The position numbers and the translations under genes were made by a program. From the NCBI RefSeq assembly GCF_936943645.1, contig NZ_CAKZJO010000041.1:30560-94559 (forward strand): 64,000 bases of DNA. Direction: 5' to 3'. Below, piece by piece: positions 26,558 through 35,800 of this stretch. This DNA is from an uncultured Bradyrhizobium sp. GTDB taxonomy: Bacteria > Pseudomonadota > Alphaproteobacteria > Rhizobiales > Xanthobacteraceae. Within the stretch, counting starts at the first letter, position 1; each line of letters opens with the position of its first letter. Below the pieces are notes generated by a model that had not been told where the DNA came from, searched no databases, and saw only the letters and a list, made by a program, of their open reading frames with translations.

Positions 26558-26678
26558 CGACTCGTACTCCCCAGAAGTCCCCCCGCTGCACGTGGGACGA
26601 TACCGGTCACCCCAAGGGCCCGATGGGGGCCCTGACCGGCTCTGCTACTCTGTGGGATCGGATGATGACGGGACAAAG

Positions 26679-28004
26679 TTAGCGTTCCGTTTCCAAATTA
26701 CCGAGGATTTGCGCCAACTGGCGGTAGCCGTCCGCCAGTGTTGCATTTTCATCCTTGCGCTGGCGCAGGAAGGCTTCCAGCGGCTCGTGCAGGCGGATTG
26801 CCTCGTCCACCTCCGGGCTGGAGCCGGCCCGGTAGGCGCCAAGACGGATCAATTCCTCCATGTCGGCATAGGTCGCCATCACCGCCCGCGCCTTCTGGAT
26901 CACGGGCCAGAACTGCGGGTCGGCCGATTTCGGCATGGTGCGGGAGACGGATTTGAGGATGTTGATGGCGGGATAGCGGCCGCGCTCGGCGATCGAGCGC
27001 TGCATCACGATGTGGCCGTCCAGGATGCCGCGGACGGCGTCCGCGATCGGCTCGTTGTGGTCGTCGCCGTCGACCAGCACCGTGAAGATCGCGGTAATGG
27101 CGCCCTCGCCCAGGCCCGGGCCGGCGCGCTCCAGCAGCTTCGGCAGCTCGGTGAACACGGTCGGCGTGTAGCCCTTGGCCGTCGGCGGCTCGCCGGCGGA
27201 CAGGCCGATCTCGCGCTGGGCCATGGCAAAGCGCGTCACCGAGTCCATCAGGCAGAGCACGTCCTGGTTCTCGTCGCGAAAATATTCGGCGACCGCGAGC
27301 GTCAGATACGCCGCCTGGCGGCGCATCAGCGCCGGCTCGTCGGAGGTCGCGACCACCACGACGGAGCGCGCCAGGCCCTCTTCTCCAAGATCGTCCTGCA
27401 GGAATTCCTGCACCTCGCGGCCGCGTTCGCCGATCAGGCCGATGACGCTGACCGCAGCATCGACGTTGCGCGCGAGCATCGACAGCAGCACCGATTTGCC
27501 GACGCCGGAGCCTGCGAAGATGCCCATGCGCTGGCCGCGGCAGCAGGTGAGGAACGTGTTCATCGCGCGCACGCCGAGATCGAGCGGCGCGCCGACGCGC
27601 TTGCGCGAATGTGCCGGCGGCGGCGTATTGCGGAACGGCATCGGCGAGGCGCCCTGCGGCAGCGGGCCCTTGCCGTCGATCGGCTCGCCCAGCGCGTTGA
27701 CGACGCGGCCGAGCCAGGCGGACGAGGGCCGCACCAGATTGGCGGCATTGGCGATCACGGCCTTGCAGCCGCGGCGCACGCCGTCGAGGCCGGCGAACGG
27801 CATCACGACAGCGTTGTTGCCGGAGAAGCCGATCACCTCGCAGGGAATCGAACGGTTGGCGCCGGTCTCGATCACCAGCCGTGCGCCGACCGACATCGCG
27901 TGGATAGGACCTGCCACCTCGACCATCAGGCCGCGAACGCCGACCACGCGGCCGTAAATGTTGACGCCGTCGATATCGCCGATCTGTTCGGCAAGCGCCT
28001 TCAT
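26679..28004 (-). CDS. fliI: Flagellum-specific ATPase FliI
   Basis: Cytoplasmic hexameric ATPase of 441 residues that unfolds and feeds substrates into the flagellar export channel. The P-loop GSGVGKS is at about 165-171 in [21 protein letters not shown] at about 192 and the Walker B-type [19 protein letters not shown] follow, then [20 protein letters not shown], which distinguish it from F1 beta/alpha subunits. Start ATG 28002-28004. It is divergent from ctrA across 451 nt, and followed by fliJ. Confidence 0.95.
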   Translation of the reverse strand: MKALAEQIGDIDGVNIYGRVVGVRGLMVEVAGPIHAMSVGARLVIETGANRSIPCEVIGFSGNNAVVMPFAGLDGVRRGCKAVIANAANLVRPSSAWLGRVVNALGEPIDGKGPLPQGASPMPFRNTPPPAHSRKRVGAPLDLGVRAMNTFLTCCRGQRMGIFAGSGVGKSVLLSMLARNVDAAVSVIGLIGERGREVQEFLQDDLGEEGLARSVVVVATSDEPALMRRQAAYLTLAVAEYFRDENQDVLCLMDSVTRFAMAQREIGLSAGEPPTAKGYTPTVFTELPKLLERAGPGLGEGAITAIFTVLVDGDDHNEPIADAVRGILDGHIVMQRSIAERGRYPAINILKSVSRTMPKSADPQFWPVIQKARAVMATYADMEELIRLGAYRAGSSPEVDEAIRLHEPLEAFLRQRKDENATLADGYRQLAQILGNLETER

Positions 28005-28125
28005 CGGGGAGCCTTCATCAGGAGCGCCTTCATATGAGGGCCTTCATATAAGATGGTGGTCGCTCCAGCGATCTCCGGGACTTCACGGTGAAAACCTTAA
28101 GTTTCGCCATATTTCTGAACGGAGC

Positions 28126-28140
28126 TTAACTTCGTGTTTA
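28126..28140. promoter_or_regulatory. CtrA-box candidate upstream of ctrA and fliI
   Basis: TTAA-N7-TTTA at 28126-28140, one base from the TTAA-N7-TTAA consensus. It lies 122 nt upstream of the fliI start and about 315 nt upstream of the ctrA start, where CtrA control of class II flagellar genes and autoregulation are both plausible. A weaker related sequence, GTTAACC at 28349-28355, lies nearer ctrA. Inference from match only. Confidence 0.4.
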
Positions 28141-28206
28141 CCCGCATCATTAATCATTGCGTCACTGTCTTTGTGACTGAGCGTGGCTCCCCTTCAGAAG
28201 AAGGCT

Positions 28207-28376
28207 GAGTCGCGGGAGTCGGTTAGGCCCGTCTCTTAAAGTGGAACTTGAACGGAGCTGGGTGACGAAAGCTGCTTCACGCGCAAGACCTTAGGGCGAT
28301 TCGACAAAAATTGCACCGGGGGGACTTGCGTTCCAGAATCAGGATTTGTTAACCATCTGTTGTCAGGATCCGAATC
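28207..28376. promoter_or_regulatory. Cluster of five GANTC (CcrM) sites upstream of ctrA
   Basis: GANTC pentamers start at 28207 (GAGTC), 28216 (GAGTC), 28298 (GATTC), 28336 (GAATC) and 28372 (GAATC), within about 250 nt of the ctrA start. In Caulobacter the methylation state of such a site in a ctrA promoter ties transcription to replication-fork passage. Five sites in 170 nt is a dense cluster for a five-base motif in GC-rich DNA. The intergenic region of 451 nt holds no gene. Confidence 0.65.
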
Positions 28377-28455
28377 AGTTGTTCAAAGGCGTTTTGTTGA
28401 GTGCCGCGAATGCGGCCGACCTGACGCCCAGGAGCGGCGACTATGGGGAACTGGC

Positions 28456-29157
28456 ATGCGCGTTTTGCTGATTGAAGATGACAGCGCCGTCGCGCAGTCG
28501 ATCGAGCTGATGTTGAAGTCTGAGAGCTTCAACGTCTACACGACCGATTTGGGGGAAGAAGGCGTCGATCTCGGTAAATTATACGATTACGACATTATCC
28601 TTCTCGACCTCAACCTGCCCGACATGTCCGGCTACGACGTGCTCAAGCAGCTCAGGGTCTCCAAGATCAAGACACCGATCCTGATCCTCTCCGGCCTCGC
28701 CGGCATCGAGGACAAGGTCAAGGGTCTCGGCGTCGGCGCCGACGACTACATGACCAAACCCTTCCATAAAGACGAGCTGGTGGCCCGCATCCACGCGATC
28801 GTGCGCCGCTCCAAGGGTCACGCCCAGTCGGTCATCCAGACCGGCGATCTCGTCGTCAACCTCGACACCAAGACGGTGGAAGTCGGCGGCCAGCGCGTGC
28901 ACCTGACCGGCAAGGAGTACCAGATGCTGGAGCTGCTCTCGCTCCGCAAGGGCACGACCCTGACCAAGGAAATGTTCCTCAACCACCTCTATGGCGGCAT
29001 GGACGAGCCCGAGCTGAAGATCATCGACGTCTTCATCTGCAAGCTCCGCAAGAAGCTGGCCAATGCTTCCGAGGGACGCAACTTCATCGAGACCGTGTGG
29101 GGCCGCGGCTACGTGCTGCGCGAGCCGCACGAGGCCGACGAGCGCATCCCCGCCTGA
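28456..29157 (+). CDS. ctrA: Cell-cycle response regulator CtrA
   Basis: OmpR-type response regulator of 233 residues that controls cell-cycle, flagellar and DNA-methylation genes in alphaproteobacteria. The receiver starts [20 protein letters not shown] with phospho-acceptor Asp51 in [17 protein letters not shown] and Lys in [12 protein letters not shown]. The winged-helix output domain has [24 protein letters not shown] and the ending [13 protein letters not shown], which are near invariant in CtrA. I start at ATG 28456; a longer frame reaches 28360 but is not homologous-looking. It is divergent from fliI-fliJ and followed by a strong terminator. Confidence 0.97.
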   Translation: MRVLLIEDDSAVAQSIELMLKSESFNVYTTDLGEEGVDLGKLYDYDIILLDLNLPDMSGYDVLKQLRVSKIKTPILILSGLAGIEDKVKGLGVGADDYMTKPFHKDELVARIHAIVRRSKGHAQSVIQTGDLVVNLDTKTVEVGGQRVHLTGKEYQMLELLSLRKGTTLTKEMFLNHLYGGMDEPELKIIDVFICKLRKKLANASEGRNFIETVWGRGYVLREPHEADERIPA

Positions 29158-29172
29158 TCCTGGGTTTACGTC

Positions 29173-29238
29173 GCGAGCCCTTGTCGGGCTCGCTCCTCCC
29201 AGCCTGGACCCCGCCGCAAATGGCGGGGTTTTGTTTTT
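29173..29238 (+). terminator. Tandem hairpins with T-tract downstream of ctrA
   Basis: First hairpin GCGAGCCC-TTGTC-GGGCTCGC (29173-29193), then ACCCCGCC-GCAAAT-GGCGGGGT (29208-29229) followed by TTTGTTTTT. The second is a good intrinsic terminator for ctrA. Confidence 0.85.
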
Positions 29239-29320
29239 GGGCGGATGCTTCATCTCCCTCTTAAGCTTTGAACCGCTATGCTTCCCCCGCCGACGAATGG
29301 TCGCGCACGATGGGGGAACG

Positions 29321-29725
29321 ATGATCCTGCAATCACTCGCCGGCCTGCCCGCCTTCCTGGTCTATTTCTGCACCGGGCTGATCGCGATCGTGGCGTATCT
29401 GTTCGTCTACACCCGCATCACCGCGCATAACGAGTTCCAGCTGATCCGCGACAACGAGCCCGCCGCGGCGATCGCGCTCGGCCTCAGCCTGCTCGGCTTC
29501 GTGGCGCCGCTGGTCAGCGCCATCGCGCATTCGGCCAATGTGCTGGACTGCCTGATCTGGGCGACCATCGCGCTGGTCGTGCAGGTCATCGTGTTCTTCC
29601 TCGTCAAGGTGCCGGTGCCGAACCTGTCAGCGCGGATCTCCGCCGGCGAGCTCGCGCCCGCGATCTGGCTTGGCCTGTCCTCGTTCGCCGCCGGCCTCCT
29701 CAACGCCGCCAGCATGATCTACTGA
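29321..29725 (+). CDS. DUF350-family inner-membrane protein (YjfL-like)
   Basis: A 134-residue membrane protein with four hydrophobic helices in two pairs (about residues 8-32, 43-64, 70-96 and 108-134). DUF350 members such as E. coli YjfL have this pattern. Start ATG 29321 has GGGGGA 5 nt upstream. Its stop (29723-29725) is one base before the next ATG, and the third gene follows 6 nt later, so the three genes form a tight operon. E. coli carries yjfL (DUF350), yjfM (DUF1190) and yjfC (glutathionylspermidine-synthase-like) in the same order. Its role is unknown. Confidence 0.8.
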   Translation: MILQSLAGLPAFLVYFCTGLIAIVAYLFVYTRITAHNEFQLIRDNEPAAAIALGLSLLGFVAPLVSAIAHSANVLDCLIWATIALVVQVIVFFLVKVPVPNLSARISAGELAPAIWLGLSSFAAGLLNAASMIY

Positions 29726-29726
29726 G

Positions 29727-30131
29727 ATGGCCGACAAACCACCCAGCAAGGAGTTCGGCAAGCGCCGTCCACGCCTGCCGGCGGATCTGCCGCTGCCGGC
29801 CAAGGAACCGGTGAAGCGCTCCGGCCATGTCGCCCTGCTGGTGATGGGCACGCTCGCGGTCGGCACCACGGCTTACACGCTGATGCCGCGGCAGACTTGC
29901 GAGCCCACGCCCGGCGCCGTGCCCGGGCAGACCACCACGACCTGCACAAGCAGCAGCGGCAGCAGCTCGTCAGGCGGCACCAGCTCGCGCTGGTCGTCGC
30001 GATCGAGCTTCTTCAGCAGCGATTCATCCAGCCATTCTTCGGCCGGAACGTCGTCGTCCGACTCCGGCCACAGCAGCGTGAGCCGCGGCGGCTTCGGCTC
30101 GTTCGGCCACGGTTTTTCGGGCGGCGGCTGA
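29727..30131 (+). CDS. Ser/Gly-rich membrane-anchored protein (YjfM/YgiB-like)
   Basis: A 134-residue protein with a cytoplasmic Lys/Pro-rich head, one transmembrane helix (about 33-53), two cysteines (Cys58 and Cys73, in RQTCEPTPG and TTTCTSSSG) and a long Ser-rich, then Gly-rich tail ending SRGGFGSFGHGFSGGG. The SRGGFG motif and position between a DUF350 gene and a glutathionylspermidine-synthase-like gene recall YjfM/YgiB (DUF1190) of enterobacteria. Direct similarity is weak, so the family assignment is inference from context. The Ser-rich tail could be a target for the ligase that follows. Confidence 0.6.
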   Translation: MADKPPSKEFGKRRPRLPADLPLPAKEPVKRSGHVALLVMGTLAVGTTAYTLMPRQTCEPTPGAVPGQTTTTCTSSSGSSSSGGTSSRWSSRSSFFSSDSSSHSSAGTSSSDSGHSSVSRGGFGSFGHGFSGGG

Positions 30132-30137
30132 GACAAC

Positions 30138-31298
30138 ATGCAGCGCATCACTTGCCTTGAGCGCGACGACTGGCGAGAGACGGCGGCGCAATGCGGCTTC
30201 GCCTTCCACACCATCGACGGCGAACGCTATTGGGACGAGCGCGCCTATTACGGCTTCACGCTCGACGAGATCGAGCGCGGCATCGAGACGCCCTCGGGCG
30301 AGATCGAGGCGATGTGCCTGGAGCTCGCCGGCCGCGTCATCGGCGACGAGCGCGCGTTGCGGCGCCTGCAGATCCCGGAAGCGTTCTGGAGCCTGATCGC
30401 CGAGAGCTGGCAGCGCGACGACCGCAGCCTCTACGGCCGGCTCGATTTGAAATACGACGGCAAGTCGCCGGCCAAGCTGCTCGAATACAATGCGGATACC
30501 CCGACCTCGATCTTCGAGGCCGCGGTGTTTCAATGGACCTGGCTCGAGCAGGCGATCGAGCGTCGCGTCATCCCCGTGCGTGCCGATCAGTTCAACTCCA
30601 TTCATGAGCGGCTGATCGCGGCGTGGAAGGAGATTGCGGCTGGCCAGCACGTCCATCTCACCGGCACCCTTGATAACGCCGAGGATGCCGGCACGCTCGC
30701 CTATCTCGAGGACACCGCGCGGCAGGCCGGGCTCTCGACGGGGCTGCTCGACATCGAGCAGGTGGGCTGGCGCGACGAGCCTGGCTGCTTCGTCGATCTC
30801 GACGAGACCGACATTGCGCTCGCCTTCAAGCTCTATCCCTGGGAATGGATGTTCCAGGACGCCTTCGGCGCAAAACTCAAGGACGCCCCGACACGCTGGA
30901 TCGAACCGCCATGGAAGGCGGTGCTCTCCAACAAGGGCATATTGCCGCTGCTCTGGGAGATGTATCCGAACCATCCCAATCTGCTGCCGGCCTTCTTCGA
31001 GGACGATCCGCGCGCCGCCGAGCTCGGCACGTCCTATGTGCGCAAGCCGCTGCTGTCGCGCGAAGGCGCCAACGTCACGATCGTGTCCGGCGGCATGGCG
31101 CTCGACGCGCACGCAGGTCCCTACGGCGCCGAAGGCTTCGTGCGACAGGCCTTGTCACCGCTGCCGAATTTCTCGGGCTTCTATCCGGTGATCGGAAGCT
31201 GGCTGGTGAACCACGAGCCGTGCGGCCTGTCGATCCGCGAGGACGAGAGCCCGATCACAGGCAACCACTCGCGGTTTTTGCCGCATGCGATTCTGTGA
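30138..31298 (+). CDS. Glutathionylspermidine-synthase-like ATP-grasp ligase (YjfC/YgiC family)
   Basis: A 386-residue enzyme homologous to the C-terminal synthetase of glutathionylspermidine synthase, without the amidase half. Family motifs include LLEYNADTPTSIFEA, EPPWKAVLSNKGILPLLWEM and GSWLVNHEPCGLSIREDES. The fold is ATP-grasp-like and should form an amide bond between a carboxylate and an amine. YgiC and YjfC do not make glutathionylspermidine in tests I recall, so substrate is open. It is third in a DUF350 / Ser-rich protein / ligase operon with gaps of 1 and 6 nt. Confidence 0.85.
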   Translation: MQRITCLERDDWRETAAQCGFAFHTIDGERYWDERAYYGFTLDEIERGIETPSGEIEAMCLELAGRVIGDERALRRLQIPEAFWSLIAESWQRDDRSLYGRLDLKYDGKSPAKLLEYNADTPTSIFEAAVFQWTWLEQAIERRVIPVRADQFNSIHERLIAAWKEIAAGQHVHLTGTLDNAEDAGTLAYLEDTARQAGLSTGLLDIEQVGWRDEPGCFVDLDETDIALAFKLYPWEWMFQDAFGAKLKDAPTRWIEPPWKAVLSNKGILPLLWEMYPNHPNLLPAFFEDDPRAAELGTSYVRKPLLSREGANVTIVSGGMALDAHAGPYGAEGFVRQALSPLPNFSGFYPVIGSWLVNHEPCGLSIREDESPITGNHSRFLPHAIL

Positions 31299-31302
31299 GT
31301 CT

Positions 31303-31450
31303 TCTCCCTCGCCCCGTTCTTACGGGGAGAGGGTCGGGGTGAGGGGCTGCTTCCGCAAAAAAGGTGGCAGATCGACTCGCGGAGAGTCCCCCTCACCCGG
31401 ATTGCATCTTCGATGCACTCCGGCCGCTCCCCGCGAGCGGGGAGAGGCGA
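31303..31450. repeat. Palindromic repeat (CTCTCCCC / GGGGAGAG type), copy 2
   Basis: Same family as 25831-25999, with shared blocks GAGGGTCGGGGTGAGGG, GGAGAGTCCCCCTCACCCGG and GAGCGGGGAGAGGCGAA. It follows the ligase gene and precedes maf. The remaining 147 nt to maf show nothing else. Confidence 0.85.
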
Positions 31451-31597
31451 AGAGCCGTAACACCGACGTCACAGATCGAGGGCACGCATGTCGGAAACCT
31501 CGAATCAGCAAAGTCCGGGTTCCCGGGTTGTGAAATCAGCCCCCTTCCGATAGGTTCCACGCGCAATTCACCCCCGCTTCATCTCCCAAATCACCTG

Positions 31598-32227
31598 ATG
31601 CTTGGCCGCCCCAAATTCGTACTTGCCTCCGGTTCGCCGCGGCGCCTGTCGCTGCTCAACCAGGCCGGCATCGAGCCGGACGCGCTCCGGCCGGCCGACG
31701 TCGACGAGACGCCGAGGCGGGGCGAGCTGCCGCGCGCCTGCGCCAACCGGCTCGCGCGCGCCAAGGCCGATGCGGCGCTGAAATCGGTGCAGCTCGACGA
31801 CGAGCTGCGCGGCGCCTTCATCCTCTCCGCCGACACGGTGGTGGCGGTCGGCCGCCGCATCCTGCCCAAGGCCAATCTGGTGGACGAGGCGGCGCAGTGC
31901 CTGCGGCTGCTGTCGGGCCGCAACCACCGCGTCTACACCGCGATCTGCCTCGTCACGCCGCGTGAGGCGTTCCGCCAGCGCCTGATCGAGACCCGCGTCC
32001 GCTTCAAGCGCCTGTCGGAAGACGACATCCAGGCCTATATCGGCTCCGGCGAATGGCGCGGCAAAGCCGGCGGCTATGCCGTGCAGGGCATCGCCGGCTC
32101 CTTCGTGGTGAAGATGGTGGGGTCCTACACCAATGTCGTCGGCCTGCCGCTCTACGAGACCACCACGCTGCTCGGCGGCGAAGGTTTTCCGATTCGCTTC
32201 GGCTGGCTCAACGCCACCGCCGTCTGA
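31598..32227 (+). CDS. maf: Maf-family nucleoside triphosphate pyrophosphatase
   Basis: A 209-residue house-cleaning enzyme that hydrolyses non-canonical or excess nucleotides. The Maf signature [12 protein letters not shown] is at the N-terminus, and the acidic [13 protein letters not shown] and [16 protein letters not shown] follow. The start is ATG 31598. The Maf group (YhdE or YceF) is not certain from sequence alone. It is followed by yacG, as in many alphaproteobacteria. Confidence 0.92.
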   Translation: MLGRPKFVLASGSPRRLSLLNQAGIEPDALRPADVDETPRRGELPRACANRLARAKADAALKSVQLDDELRGAFILSADTVVAVGRRILPKANLVDEAAQCLRLLSGRNHRVYTAICLVTPREAFRQRLIETRVRFKRLSEDDIQAYIGSGEWRGKAGGYAVQGIAGSFVVKMVGSYTNVVGLPLYETTTLLGGEGFPIRFGWLNATAV

Positions 32228-32373
32228 GCCGAACGCCTCGGCTCAACAAAATCGCGAAAACAACCCCATGCACAGTAGAATGGCCTGACGGGGTGACTGC
32301 GCCCCCGGCCCAAGGAACCCGTTTGCCGACAGGCTCTTGAACCCTTTCACCCCCCGCGCAAGCCGCCGACATC

Positions 32374-32556
32374 ATGGACGACCAGGTCAAAAAGCCCACG
32401 AGCCCGCTCAAAACCTGCCCGATCTGCGGCAAGCCGCAGTCGGAGGTGACCCGTCCATTCTGCTCCTCGCGCTGCCGCGACGTCGATCTGAACCGCTGGC
32501 TGAAAGGCTCCTACGTCATCCCCGGCCGCGACGACGACGTCGATGACATGGAATAG
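32374..32556 (+). CDS. yacG: DNA gyrase inhibitor YacG
   Basis: A 60-residue zinc-binding protein. The four cysteines Cys15, Cys18, Cys30 and Cys34 form CPICGKP and [15 protein letters not shown], the YacG signature. The acidic tail DDDVDDME is also common. YacG binds GyrB and inhibits its ATPase. The start ATG 32374 gives the usual N-terminus. It follows maf after 146 nt. Confidence 0.95.
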   Translation: MDDQVKKPTSPLKTCPICGKPQSEVTRPFCSSRCRDVDLNRWLKGSYVIPGRDDDVDDME

Positions 32557-32741
32557 TAAGTAATATCAATAGCTTGAACCATCGATCCAGCCGCCATGCG
32601 CCAGCAGCGGCAACGCCGCCGCAGCTTGTGCACAGCCGGGCCGCGCCCGGCGAAGCCTGTTGGCGAAGCCGGGTGGACAGGCCGCCCCGAGCCCACTATA
32701 AACCGCCCGCTCGATGGGCTTTGGCCCCTCTCTTGGAGCAC

Positions 32742-32817
32742 GCCCAGGTAGCTCAGTTGGTAGAGCATGCGACTGAAAATCGCAGTGTCGGTGGTTCGAT
32801 TCCGCCCCTGGGCACCA
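32742..32817 (+). tRNA. tRNA-Phe (anticodon GAA)
   Basis: Seventy-six nucleotides with a full cloverleaf: acceptor GCCCAGG paired with CCTGGGC, D-loop AGCTCAGTTGGTAGAGC, anticodon loop CTGAAAA with GAA in position 34-36, T-arm with GGTTCGATTCC, and encoded CCA end. Positioned between yacG and the CHAT gene. Confidence 0.98.
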
Positions 32818-32899
32818 ACGCTTTCACAGGCAAACTCATTCCGGAACCATCAGGTCCGATCGGCCGGCGCTTTCAGTGCCGCGGACGATTTCAAGCGCA

Positions 32900-35800
32900 T
32901 CAACCGGGAGACGTTGTTTCCGCCGTCTGCGTGATGCTCAAATTATTGAACCCGTAGAGTGTGTAGGCGATCCCGAGCGGATTGAGGCGCCCGAGCATTT
33001 CAAGCCTCGACTCCAGCATCGCGGCGCCCGCCGTCTTGCCCGTGAGAAAGCGACGCAGAAACAGCGAGGCAAATTCAGCGGCGAGGTCCTCGTAAACCGG
33101 GATCTCCGTACCGATCGCGCCGGATGCCCCGCCGTCGCGGACCACCGCCTCGATCAGTGGTGACAGCGCGTCGGGGCTGAATGCCGCGGTGTTGCAGCCG
33201 TTGAAGAAGACCAGCGGATGGCCCTTGAGCCTCAGCACACTGAAATCGCCGCGATAGAGCGCCCCGGGTTCGGGATCGGCGATGCCTTGCAGTTCGACAT
33301 AGGGCTTTTCGATCGTCGGATCCGCGAGGCCGCCGCGGGCATGACAGAAGAGATAGATGAGGGCAGCGGTGGCGCCCTTGAGGCCTGCCTTGAAAGCATC
33401 CCGATCCGTCGTTTCCAGCTGTACCGCGCTGCGAATGGCGTAGCCCGGAAGCGCGTTCTTCAGCTTATCGAGGTGACCGGCGGCGCGCGGCAGCTTGGCA
33501 TTATAGCCAATCATCAGCGCGGCCGGATTGGCGGCAGCGATGGCATCCCGCTGGTCGGGCAGGGCGCTGTCGCCGGCATCGACCTGCATGGGCGGCAATT
33601 CGACCTCGTGCCTGAATCCCCAGAAATGACGCGGGCAGACCACGGTGTTCTCCGCGGCAAGCTCATCTCCCGCTGTCTTTTGCGCCTGCAGGTGCGCGGG
33701 ATGGAGCGGGCAATCGGCGTGAGTTCCACACTGCGCCGGCAAGCCGGCTTCGCCCGGCCCAAGGCCGGCGACGCAAGTCGTGTGCTGCGCGAGCTGCCCG
33801 TCGACGCTTTTGCGTTCGCCGTCGTATTCCCGGTCATAGACCAGGGCCCATGGCAGACTTTTGGCGAGCAGTGCATGGCCGACGTGGATGGCGTTGCCGG
33901 CAGCAAGCTCAGGCTCGAGCTTCTCGCGTGTGGCGCGATCGAAAATGCTGCTGTAGAGGTCCCAGCCTTCCACCGCCAGCGCCCTCAGCGCCGCGTCAAG
34001 CTGCGGCTTCGTCCCCGTATGGCCATCGGCGCCGTATTGGAATGCATAGTGCTTGTCGCTCCCCACCTCGCTGCTCGAAAATTTCTCGAGCAGGGCGCGG
34101 ATGCGCTTGCCGCTCCCGGCGGTGGCGCTTTCCGCGTGGACGCTGAACGTCTCGTTGCTGCGCGCAGTGATCACCTCGCGGCCGTCGATATCGTTGGCGA
34201 AGATGCTGAGCGCAACGTCGCGCTGCAGGACCTCACGTCGTGTCAGCAGGTCGGCGGTCGCGGCATATTCGAGGCGCGCCATGTAGATCGCGTCGGGGAT
34301 ATCTGTCTCGCCAGCGTCCATCAGGGTGGCGAGCGCGGCGCGACGCTGGGCAGCCAGGGGATGATTATGGCCCACGATGACGGCGAGCCGGTACGATTGC
34401 AGCAGATCGGCGCGGTAATACACGCAGAAGCGCAGCAGCGACGCACCGTCCCTGCGCGGCACGACCGTGAACTCGACCCGTTCGGAGGCGCCGGTGCGGG
34501 GTAGCCAGAATTCCTGCACCGGATCGCCCAATACGTCGAAGTCGATGCCACTCAAGCCGACCGTGAGCCAGACGCCATCTTGGCCGTCGTCCCAACGGAG
34601 GGGCTCCTCGAACAGCGCCTGCGCACCCAGGATCGTGAGGGTCGCGTCCTTGGGGCCGACCTCAATGCCCAGCACGATTGGTTCGTCCGGTTTCAGCACG
34701 CCGCCGCCGGCGGGATCGATGCGATGCATCTTCGCATCCGTCCCGATCGACCACAGGCCTGGATTCACAAAGCGCTCGCTGGTTGGCGGAGGAGTCGGCG
34801 CGCGAGACACCGTCGCGCTTCCGGTCGACGGCGGACGCATGGCAGCCCGGATATTCTCGACGTGTTCGACGAGCGGAATGTAGCCTCGGCGTTCGCTCAG
34901 ATCGAATTCATACTGCTGCCAGTTCCCGCGGAAGGCATCTAACGCCTCCCTCGATTTGCTGAACCGCTGTTCGACCGAGCCCGGGTCGCCGAGCGATTGG
35001 ACGATCTGACGCAGCTCCGTGGTTGCCTGCAGGCTGGCGTCCGGATCAGGCTGGCTCAATCCCGTTGCGAATTCGTTGAGGACCTCGCCGGGAATCGAGA
35101 CACGGATCAGTTCCTCGCGCCCGCTGCCGGCAAACAACGAGACGGCGCTGTACCAACCGGTCCTCAGCGCGACTGCGAGTGCCTGGTCGATCGGGTTGTC
35201 GTGGATCAACGCGGCATACAGGTCTTCATAAAATTGCGTGGGCGACCACGGAAGCGGTCCGATCAGGACAGCGGGTCCGCCACGGCTGACCAAAGCGGCG
35301 GCGAGGCGCCGCAATAGCGTCGGGGAAATGGTTTGCGGCTGATCGAAGATGATCAGGCGTGCCCGCCACACATCGCTCACGCGCGCGAGCCAGCCCAGCG
35401 TGCCGACAGCCTCGGGATCGGCCGTCCTCATCATGGTTTCAGCCACGATCTCCAAGGCGTCGGGACCAATGTGAACGACATCGGCCATCGGCCAGCCATT
35501 CGGCAGGGTCGCGTTGGCGAAATCCCGGGCCTCGCCCTTCGCCAGACGCGCCGTCTCGGGATTGGGTGGTCCGCCGAAGGCTCTATTCACCAGTTGCTGG
35601 ACGCCGACCACCGCGTTGCCCAATTCCAGGAACCGGAGGGGAAATGTCAGCGAAATCTGGCCGATCCGAGGGCGCGTCGCCGACAGGCGAACGACGGGCA
35701 GGCCGATCATCGGCCCATGGATCGCGAAGTGAAAAAAACCTTCCCATCGCAGATCGCAGACCCGCGGCTCGTCGATCTGCAGCGTGAGGCGATCGAGACG

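Noticed and set aside
31364..31597. Upstream extension of maf into the palindromic repeat
   Set aside because: The extension encodes repeat sequence; the Maf N-terminus starts at ATG 31598.
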